Origin: a virus
IMG/VR virus record: IMGVR_UViG_3300032322_002493
Coordinates: 1-22,051 of that record
DNA: 22,051 bases
Direction: 5' to 3' (one strand)
Made by a program: the position numbers and the translations under genes. Shown piece by piece: positions 6,904 to 12,420 of this stretch. The notes beneath the pieces are model-generated. The model did not search any database and was not told the DNA's origin. It saw nothing but the letters and a program-made list of their open reading frames with translations. Position 1 is the stretch's first letter; each line of letters opens with the position of its first letter.

Positions 6904-7596
6904 GTGGCAAGCGTGGTGAAAAAGCTCCAGCAGATCGAGAAGGAGTTTGGGCAGCCCAACTTCCGTCATGTAGGCGGTATCGAGGCGCTGGAGGAGGAGC
7001 GGCTTAATGAGCTGGGCTACTACCGGGGCTTCACTTGCCCTCACGGTCATCTCATTCGAGACTCAGAAGGACACTGGTGTTACGAGTGTGCGAAGAAGAT
7101 TTTGAGCAACGTCTGTGGCTTCGATATCAACTATTTGCACCCTGATTACAAGCACAAATACGCCAAGCTCTGGAAAAAAATCACCATTGGCTTCCCTGAG
7201 GACTGCTGGGAGATGGAGGCTCCCGGTGGCACGACTCCCAAAAGGGTGTGCCTTCCGTCCTACAGATCGGGGTACAGCAGGAACAAATCAGAAAACGTGA
7301 ATATCCACAAGGCGATCTACCAGTGCGCGTGGGGGGACGTAGGGAATTTGGTGGTGACGCGGTTGTGTAGTAATCAGACGTGTGCCAATCCCTTGCATAT
7401 GGTGTCCAGCTTTAACCGGACTTATCCGCCCGCGAGCGTGACCCCATTGGAAGTGGACTTCAAAGCGGAGAAACTAATGCTCTTCAACCGTCAATCTCAA
7501 CGTGAGTCTGGAATTAGAGCAGTGATTGAGAAAGAGTATAAGAATGTGATCACACATCCTGAATATGTGAAAGATCGCCCCGAGTACAATGAGTGA
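6904..7596 (+). CDS. HNH-type endonuclease with N-terminal zinc finger
   Basis: 230 aa from GTG 6904. An N-terminal CPHGH...CYEC cluster (C45, H47/H49, C59, C62) looks like a small zinc finger. The C-terminal half contains NIHKAIYQCAWG (H135) and then CSNQTCANPLHM: C155, C160, N162 and H165. This is the zinc-stabilised HNH core of the kind C-x4-C-x-NP-x-H seen in phage free-standing HNH enzymes. Such enzymes cut DNA with a single metal and act as homing endonucleases or as nicking/packaging factors. It is flanked upstream by a terminator and its own promoter and is followed by virion-type genes. Whether it is mobile or domesticated cannot be decided here. No target intron is visible. Confidence 0.75.
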   Translation: MASVVKKLQQIEKEFGQPNFRHVGGIEALEEERLNELGYYRGFTCPHGHLIRDSEGHWCYECAKKILSNVCGFDINYLHPDYKHKYAKLWKKITIGFPEDCWEMEAPGGTTPKRVCLPSYRSGYSRNKSENVNIHKAIYQCAWGDVGNLVVTRLCSNQTCANPLHMVSSFNRTYPPASVTPLEVDFKAEKLMLFNRQSQRESGIRAVIEKEYKNVITHPEYVKDRPEYNE

Positions 7597-7614
7597 AAAG
7601 GTAGTTGTATAGAA

Positions 7615-8538
7615 GTGTCTAGGAATTCAAATCAAACTAACCAACGGCAGCGAACAAAAGAAAACCCCTTGGATCTGGGGTATTTCTCGCAGCTGTCGTT
7701 GCGTTATTTGAGGGGTACTCTTGGACCTTTGAACCAGGTTGGACTGAATGGCTACGGCGGTGGTACCTATAACCACTGGTTTCAAATCAACTTAACAGAA
7801 CCAGGCTGGATCCTTGTGGTTAAGGACGGCCCACGTCCTAACTACATTCAAACATCAATGTATGACCTCAATCACACACCGATTGTTGGTCTGCCAATTT
7901 TTCAAGAAGACTCCATTCGTGCTGGTACAAGCCTGACAACGGGTGAGGCTTACTTCCCGTATCTGGATACCACAATGAGTACCCAGTCGGATCTATACAA
8001 TACCTACTCACGTCTGCGACTGGATCGTGGAGATGATCGATATTACCCACTGCAAGCTGGAAATTACCTTTTATGTATCTCTACTACACGTAATGAACGT
8101 CTTGATTACAACGTTGGCGTAATTGTTGAATTTGCTGAAGTTGAATATCTGCTTGCCCTGGAAGATTTCACCCTTTATCTCCAAGAAACAACAATTGATG
8201 ACGTTACAACCGTCACATACAACTCTCCAATCACAGTTGATACCAGTATTTCTACAGTTCCAGGGAAGCCAAACGGTTTTACTGACACGGAGTGTGCTAT
8301 TAACTCTGGCGTAACAGTAACAGTTTTGGATGGTTCTGAGTGGTTGATTGGCAGTCCCCAGGGAAGTGGCCCTGCTTTGACTGATGACAACTTCTTCTTA
8401 CTTGAGTTTGGAGATCCTGAATTTAGCAATACCGTACACGACCATACCCTGTCAGAATGGAAAAATGCTTGGAGTAAACAACATCATCCAGACGAAAAGT
8501 TCCCAGAAATCTTTGTTGCGTTAACTAACAGACCATGA
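7615..8538 (+). CDS. Conserved cyanophage-type protein, probably virion-associated
   Basis: 307 aa from GTG 7615, 18 bases after the HNH gene. The protein is rich in beta-prone residues, with GYFSQLSLRYLRGTLGPLNQVGLNGYGGGTYNHWFQ near residues 22-57, many aromatic residues, and a C-terminal HTLSEWKNAWSKQHHPDEKFPEIF segment. I recognise this general architecture from uncharacterised marine cyanophage proteins, but not a named domain. No signal peptide, membrane helix or catalytic motif can be seen. A structural (decoration or tail) role is inferred from composition and from its company; it could also be an uncharacterised accessory protein. The stop overlaps the start of the next small gene (ATGATG). 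Confidence 0.7.
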   Translation: MSRNSNQTNQRQRTKENPLDLGYFSQLSLRYLRGTLGPLNQVGLNGYGGGTYNHWFQINLTEPGWILVVKDGPRPNYIQTSMYDLNHTPIVGLPIFQEDSIRAGTSLTTGEAYFPYLDTTMSTQSDLYNTYSRLRLDRGDDRYYPLQAGNYLLCISTTRNERLDYNVGVIVEFAEVEYLLALEDFTLYLQETTIDDVTTVTYNSPITVDTSISTVPGKPNGFTDTECAINSGVTVTVLDGSEWLIGSPQGSGPALTDDNFFLLEFGDPEFSNTVHDHTLSEWKNAWSKQHHPDEKFPEIFVALTNRP

Positions 8539-8672
8539 TGGGTTTTTATAACTGGATTATTTGCAAGCTTTTCAAGCGTTGCGAGATTTACAGCGACACG
8601 CCAACGGAGAAATTCCGTCGCTATTGTGAAGAAAATCCTGGTGCAGTCCAGTGTCGGATTTACGACAGCTGA
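8535..8672 (+). CDS. CP12-like miniprotein (45 aa)
   Basis: ATG 8535 (or the next ATG, 8538) overlaps the previous stop; TGA at 8670-8672. The last 25 residues read DTPTEKFRRYCEENPGAVQ followed by CRIYDS. This matches the C-terminal signature of CP12, where a P-x-E-x-aromatic stretch leads to C-x8-C-R-x-Y-D. In CP12 that cysteine pair is oxidised in the dark and binds GAPDH, shutting the Calvin cycle with PRK; cyanophages are known to carry cp12. Here C31 and C40 have the right spacing. The N-terminal half is short and hydrophobic (MMGFYNWIICKLFKRC), with a C10/C16 pair that does not match normal CP12, so the PRK-binding part appears to be missing. The call is by motif only. Confidence 0.55.
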   Translation: MMGFYNWIICKLFKRCEIYSDTPTEKFRRYCEENPGAVQCRIYDS

Positions 8673-8700
8673 GTTTTTCTTCCTTGGTTAAAAAGAAAAA

Positions 8701-8853
8701 ATGCAGAAGAATCAAAAGAAAAAAGTTAGTAACAACACTGCGTCTAAAGAACCAGGCGATAGTGGTGACCCGCTTGATTCCATGGATTCGTATTGGGAAA
8801 AACTACGCGTGGATGGCCAGTTTAGCCGTGGGCAAAAGCCGGCGACAGATTAA
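8701..8853 (+). CDS. Small hypothetical protein (50 aa)
   Basis: ATG 8701 to TAA 8851-8853. The product begins with a basic run (MQKNQKKKV), then a polar acidic middle (KEPGDSGDPLDSMDSYWEKLRVDG) and ends QKPATD. It lies 28 bases after the CP12-like gene and 10 bases before the next start. Its composition looks like a normal soluble protein, whereas the overlapping frame through the same bases gives an implausible Lys/Arg/Val-rich stretch. Function unknown. Confidence 0.55.
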   Translation: MQKNQKKKVSNNTASKEPGDSGDPLDSMDSYWEKLRVDGQFSRGQKPATD

Positions 8854-8863
8854 CGATTGGTTG

Positions 8864-9142
8864 ATGCGCAAAACCAAGAGAAAGCGCGTTCAAAAATTAG
8901 ATAACAATTTGACTGGTTTGGGAGGAAACTCCGGTCATGCCATTGCTCTTAGGCAACTGTACGCATGGTTGGAAGTCATTCCACCAGGGGATATGGTGAT
9001 GTTCTACTGCGAATCTGCAGAGGCAAAACGGCAGATGATTATTTGGAAAAAATGGATTAACCGTCATCACCCAAATCTTTTGTATTCAATTGACGAAGAA
9101 ACGAAATCTTTCTATATCTATAAACCACACGACATAGAATAA
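8864..9142 (+). CDS. Hypothetical protein (92 aa)
   Basis: The frame is open from 8651, but I place the start at ATG 8864 because the upstream part is the out-of-frame shadow of the CP12-like and 50-aa genes. The 92-residue product has a basic start (MRKTKRKRVQ), a helical centre (GHAIALRQLYAWLEVIPPGDMVMFYCES) and a tryptophan-rich end (IIWKKWINRHHPNLL...FYIYKPHD). It looks like a small globular, possibly nucleic-acid-binding protein; no family recognised. It is followed 18 bases later by the next gene in the same direction. Confidence 0.65.
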   Translation: MRKTKRKRVQKLDNNLTGLGGNSGHAIALRQLYAWLEVIPPGDMVMFYCESAEAKRQMIIWKKWINRHHPNLLYSIDEETKSFYIYKPHDIE

Positions 9143-9160
9143 AGGAAACGGGATATACCC

Positions 9161-9325
9161 ATGCACAAACTCAACGAATACCTGGAAGTGGCCCTTGCCA
9201 TCCATGCCGCTTGTTCTGCAATCTGCGCCTTGACTCCTACACCCAAGGATGACGCGCTGGTTCGCAAGCTGTATCGCATTATTGAAATCGGTGGCCTGGT
9301 GATTGGCCGCGCTAAGCAACGCTGA
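9161..9325 (+). CDS. Small helical protein (54 aa), conserved-looking
   Basis: ATG 9161, TGA 9323-9325, with AGGAAACGGGA about 10-18 bases upstream as a loose ribosome-binding site. The product MHKLNEYLEVALAIHAACSAICALTPTPKDD... is two helices joined by a TPTPKDD turn (residues 25-31) and ends IGRAKQR. The first helix is hydrophobic enough to associate with membrane. Similar helix-TPTPKDD-helix small proteins are familiar from marine phages, but no function is known to me. A holin-like role is a weak possibility because the lysin gene lies nearby on the other strand. Its stop abuts the stop of the convergent gene with no spacer. Confidence 0.65.
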   Translation: MHKLNEYLEVALAIHAACSAICALTPTPKDDALVRKLYRIIEIGGLVIGRAKQR

Positions 9326-9487
9326 TCAATCAGGCAACGCCTGAAACCAGTACACAACCCCATCATTATTCTCAACCCATTCACGGGTTTTATATGCGTC
9401 GCTCTTATCAAGGGTGACGCATTTTCTTTCTTCTCCAAGTTCCCAGCAGATATTGACCCGTATACACGGTTCTTTATAGTTCTTCAC
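9326..9487 (-). CDS. Small hypothetical protein (53 aa)
   Basis: GTG 9487-9485 overlaps the lysin stop in a GTGA of four bases, and TGA is at 9328-9326. An open frame reaches further upstream to 9547, but that part lies inside the lysin gene and the GTGA junction marks the better start. Product: MKNYKEPCIRVNICWELGEERK... ending NNDGVVYWFQALPD, probably a small beta-sheet domain. It is the last gene of the long minus-strand fibre/lysis arm. Function unknown. Confidence 0.6.
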   Translation of the reverse strand: MKNYKEPCIRVNICWELGEERKCVTLDKSDAYKTREWVENNDGVVYWFQALPD

Positions 9488-10599
9488 TTGCTTACCAGAA
9501 TTGCCCAGCCTGTGTTTTTTCCGTCGCATTCCCAACGCCGTAACCAATTTTTCTTGCTGTACTTAACTGCAGTACCTGCTTTGCGGTCATGACTGACATA
9601 ACCGCCATTTACCATATCAGCTTCCCCGTTGGGATCGTGGAAGACAAAGGAATCTGGTGTAAATCCAATGCAGCAGGTCCAGTGCCCACCACCTGTGGGA
9701 TAACTTGCTGTTCCTTTGTGAAGCCAGCCAACAGCTACAGGTCTGCCGTTGCGAATTTCGTTTTCTAGTAATGCGCTATTCCCATTGGTGATAAACCTGG
9801 CATTAAGTCCCAGCTCTCTGATGGCCTGGAGCTGAGCGTTGCGGTTGGTGGTGTCACCGTACTTCGCACGAATCTTGTTGTACTCATCATCATTTTTGAC
9901 CTTGCCGTAATACCGGCAGATCATGGCACAGGTTGATGAAAAACACTCCCGATATCCAGTACCAGATTGATTATCCAGCTGATATTCATAAGGAACAGGC
10001 AGTATTTTTTCAAGGACAACACCTGGTTGATTGGAGTCGGGAACTTTTAACTCTCGATCCATGATCTGGATTAATTTTGTACTGTACAAAGGATCGGTGG
10101 CGTAACCTTCTTTTTCAAGCAGCTGGGCACATTCGTTCCTGCTGGTAGCTCTATTCACGCCTTTGTAGTTATTGAAATCTTTGTACCAGCGGTCAACCAG
10201 ATATTTAATACAGGAATACAAATCTGGAAAACGCTTAAACCAATCTTTGATTGTTACTTCTTTTCCACCAACAACTTCCTTGGTTTCGACAAAACAACCT
10301 TCGCCGTCTTTTGATTTAATACCGAAGTAATTGTGAGTACATGCAGTGTGCTTCCCATAGGATGATTCGAGTGCCCATTGAGCAGCAACACATTCCGGAA
10401 ATTTTGCACCTGCTTTCTTGGCAGCTGCCAACACTCCTGCCCATGTATTGGAAAATTCTTCTTTTTGTGCGTTGCGATATTTAATTGCAAACTGATCTAA
10501 AACATCAGGAGTAACTGCTGTTTGCAGCCACTCCCATGCTTCTATTTGGTGAGGCAGATTCTTAAAGTGTTCGGCTGCGTCAACCAGTTTTATGGACAT
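9484..10599 (-). CDS. Bifunctional lysin: glucosaminidase (GH73-like) plus C39-like peptidase
   Basis: 371 aa with three parts. Residues 10-45 (HFKNLPHQIEAWEWLQTAV...QFAIKYR) form a short helical motif that recurs in cyanophage cell-wall enzymes. Residues about 48-182 look like a GH73 N-acetylglucosaminidase: FPECVAAQWALESSYGKH with catalytic candidate E78, NYFGIK, and FPDLYSCIKYLVDRWY. Residues about 200-345 look like a C39-family papain-like peptidase: YRECFSSTCAMI (C219), GGHWTCCIGF (H306) and FHDPNG (D322). Together they would cut the glycan and act on peptide bonds of peptidoglycan. No signal peptide is seen, so release depends on a holin, or the protein is virion-borne. It is transcribed after the two oxygenase genes. 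Confidence 0.82.
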   Translation of the reverse strand: MSIKLVDAAEHFKNLPHQIEAWEWLQTAVTPDVLDQFAIKYRNAQKEEFSNTWAGVLAAAKKAGAKFPECVAAQWALESSYGKHTACTHNYFGIKSKDGEGCFVETKEVVGGKEVTIKDWFKRFPDLYSCIKYLVDRWYKDFNNYKGVNRATSRNECAQLLEKEGYATDPLYSTKLIQIMDRELKVPDSNQPGVVLEKILPVPYEYQLDNQSGTGYRECFSSTCAMICRYYGKVKNDDEYNKIRAKYGDTTNRNAQLQAIRELGLNARFITNGNSALLENEIRNGRPVAVGWLHKGTASYPTGGGHWTCCIGFTPDSFVFHDPNGEADMVNGGYVSHDRKAGTAVKYSKKNWLRRWECDGKNTGWAILVSK

Positions 10600-10623
10600 C
10601 GCTTAACAGCGTATCTACTTATT

Positions 10624-11334
10624 TTACCTGGCCGCATCAAATGCACAGTGTGCGCGTTGCCCGTCCTGCAGAACGTAGTGGAAGAAGATTTGATGATAAT
10701 ACAGCTCTTCTCCTTTTCCGAAAAGTTTCTTACTCCGGTTGGCACCAGGCATTGCTTCTCGCCAGTGAGGACGTTCACAACCCTTGTAGACCATGCCATC
10801 ACCTGGTTCTAAAATTACCTTTCGATCTTCTCCGGGAACAAGAACGTTTTCTTTTTTCTTGTCTGAATAGACATCAGGTGTTTTGATCCAGATTGGCCAT
10901 TCTTCATCCCCACCAGAAAGATTAGTACTGATGTGGACCGTCACGGAGATTTCGCATGCATCACGATCAGCATGCATCTTCAGCTCTTGGCCAGGAAAGT
11001 AAAACCGGTCGTAGTAATAAGTATTGTACAGAGGACGCCCCAATTCTTTTTCAAGCTTGATTCGGATCTGACTGTGGATTTCGCGATATTGAGGATGCCA
11101 GTAACGGGCAAGAGATCCCTCTACCTGGGCTTCAACTGGGTTGTGCTGAAACTGATCTGTAGTTTTACCAAAGTAATTGATTTGTCCTCGTTCCTTTGGG
11201 ACCGGGTGGTAAAGCACTTTTGGATCCCAAAGATTTTTAATAACTAGATAACCGTCACGGTCAAAAGTTTCATTGCGGGTCCATGAAGTTCCGGTGTTTG
11301 TGCGCTCTTGTACTGCAAGTTGATGGATATCCAT
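10624..11334 (-). CDS. 2-oxoglutarate/Fe(II)-dependent oxygenase
   Basis: 236 aa. The double-stranded beta-helix core shows H121-A-D123 in KMHADRDACEISVTVHI and a distal His in CERPHWRE (H190), the iron-binding HxD...H triad. This matches the prolyl/lysyl-hydroxylase-like group. HYVLQDGQRAHCAFD at the end completes the barrel. It would hydroxylate a substrate, releasing succinate and CO2. Cyanophages carry many such genes and their targets are mostly unknown. It lies eight bases downstream of a second, different oxygenase and 24 bases upstream of the lysin. A protein target such as the neighbouring fibres is an inference from position. Confidence 0.85.
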   Translation of the reverse strand: MDIHQLAVQERTNTGTSWTRNETFDRDGYLVIKNLWDPKVLYHPVPKERGQINYFGKTTDQFQHNPVEAQVEGSLARYWHPQYREIHSQIRIKLEKELGRPLYNTYYYDRFYFPGQELKMHADRDACEISVTVHISTNLSGGDEEWPIWIKTPDVYSDKKKENVLVPGEDRKVILEPGDGMVYKGCERPHWREAMPGANRSKKLFGKGEELYYHQIFFHYVLQDGQRAHCAFDAAR

Positions 11335-11342
11335 GATTTACC

Positions 11343-11963
11343 TCACTTCCAGCGGGGGCCGACTGTCCAGCCCACCAGTGACTTACGAATGCCTTTGCGT
11401 ACTTTCAATACGCGATGTTGGGTACGAGAATCAAAAAGAATTATGGTACCTCGTTTACGTGGTGCGATGTAGGATTTACCTGCTTCATCAAGAAGCTGAA
11501 GGTTGCCTCCTTCATAATCGTCTGGGTCAGACAGCTGAAGAACAAAAGAAAGTTTACGAACCATCTCAACGCGTTCGTTTAGATAGTCCTGAGCAAGGCC
11601 GTCAGCTCGGTTTCCTACAGATACTGGTTTGTACTGGGTGGCTAAACCGGCATCGTTGTGCCAACCATAAAACTCTCCTTTCTCGTATTTGGTGTATTGC
11701 ATGGATTCTCCATCAATACAACGCAGGTCGTAAAGAAAGTTTTCTCGGTTAGCACGCTCAATGTAGTGCCAAATAAACCCCCCTACCCAATTGGTGGTGG
11801 GCACCCAGGCGTTCTTAGAGTTTCGTTTTTCTTTATTTAAAGCATCTCCGTGCAGCTTGGAATCTGCCATCTGATCATCAAATTTCTCAGCCAAATCCCG
11901 CTCAATGATACCAACGACATTCTCAGGAATGTCCGTGAAGTACCAAATACTTTGAAATGCCAT
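11343..11963 (-). CDS. PKHD-type 2OG-Fe(II) hydroxylase
   Basis: 206 aa from ATG 11963 (an in-frame TTG at 11969 exists but is unlikely). The iron site is H102-N-D104 (GWHNDAG) and H183 (SRTQHRV); R193 in KGIRKSLVGW binds 2-oxoglutarate. The FYGWHxD...LQLSDPDDYEGGNLQL...GTIILFDSRTQHRVLKV pattern is that of the PKHD/PiuC-like hydroxylases, related to prolyl 4-hydroxylases and common in marine cyanophages. The start codon directly follows a perfect 8-bp stem-loop (11964-11984). It sits between the fibre genes and the second oxygenase, in the same transcription unit. Confidence 0.88.
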   Translation of the reverse strand: MAFQSIWYFTDIPENVVGIIERDLAEKFDDQMADSKLHGDALNKEKRNSKNAWVPTTNWVGGFIWHYIERANRENFLYDLRCIDGESMQYTKYEKGEFYGWHNDAGLATQYKPVSVGNRADGLAQDYLNERVEMVRKLSFVLQLSDPDDYEGGNLQLLDEAGKSYIAPRKRGTIILFDSRTQHRVLKVRKGIRKSLVGWTVGPRWK

Positions 11964-11984
11964 CACCAAGAGTCAATCTTGGTG
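11964..11984 (-). promoter_or_regulatory. Stem-loop abutting the hydroxylase start codon
   Basis: CACCAAGA (11964-11971) and TCTTGGTG (11977-11984) form a perfect 8-bp stem with a 5-base loop. On the minus-strand mRNA the 3' arm ends exactly at the ATG at 11963. It occupies the place of a ribosome-binding site, between the TAG of the 133-aa gene and the hydroxylase. There is no U-tract, so it is not an intrinsic terminator. A translation-control or RNA-processing element is likely. Confidence 0.7.
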
Positions 11985-11993
11985 CATCATACC

Positions 11994-12395
11994 CTAATTT
12001 TGAGGGCTGGGGACATGAAGTTCCCAATTTTGATTGGTTTCGTCCCAAATGTAGTAATAACCTGCAGCAATTTCCGCAGGGGTTAATTCTGGCATGGGAA
12101 CAGGAGCCTTCCACTCTGCAGTTGTGGTATCAAGAACCCAAGAAGGATATGGCTTAGGCGCGATAAACGCGTCAAGTACCTCATCATAAATGTATCCAAT
12201 GCCTGCGTAGCGAAACCGAAAATTTCCGTTATACGACGTTTGCTTCCAATTGGTGTTCAAACCGAACAAACGCTTGCAATAAGCAATGCCTAATTCTTCG
12301 TTTTCAACACCATTAGTATCATGCGTTTCTTGATTGGAAACAACAATCACAGAGGTAACAATATTGTTGCTGTCCAGTTCGGCAAAATGGGCCAT
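11994..12395 (-). CDS. Conserved marine-phage hypothetical protein (133 aa)
   Basis: ATG 12395. The protein begins MAHFAELDSNNIVTSVIVVSN and contains GIAYCKRLFGLNTNWKQTSYNGNFRFRYAGIGYIYDEVLDAF...PYPSWVLD near residues 36-108. I recognise this layout from many uncharacterised cyanophage and pelagiphage proteins encoded near tail fibres, usually called hypothetical or structural. No enzyme motif is seen. Composition suggests a small beta-rich domain, perhaps a fibre-tip or attachment accessory. It follows the glycine-rich fibre gene by 25 bases on the same strand. Confidence 0.78.
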   Translation of the reverse strand: MAHFAELDSNNIVTSVIVVSNQETHDTNGVENEELGIAYCKRLFGLNTNWKQTSYNGNFRFRYAGIGYIYDEVLDAFIAPKPYPSWVLDTTTAEWKAPVPMPELTPAEIAAGYYYIWDETNQNWELHVPSPQN

Positions 12396-12420
12396 GGTCT
12401 TACGTTTTGTTTTGTTTATT

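Noticed and set aside
11964-11984. Reading the stem-loop as an intrinsic terminator
   Set aside because: Neither strand has a T-tract after the stem, and same-strand genes continue on both sides.
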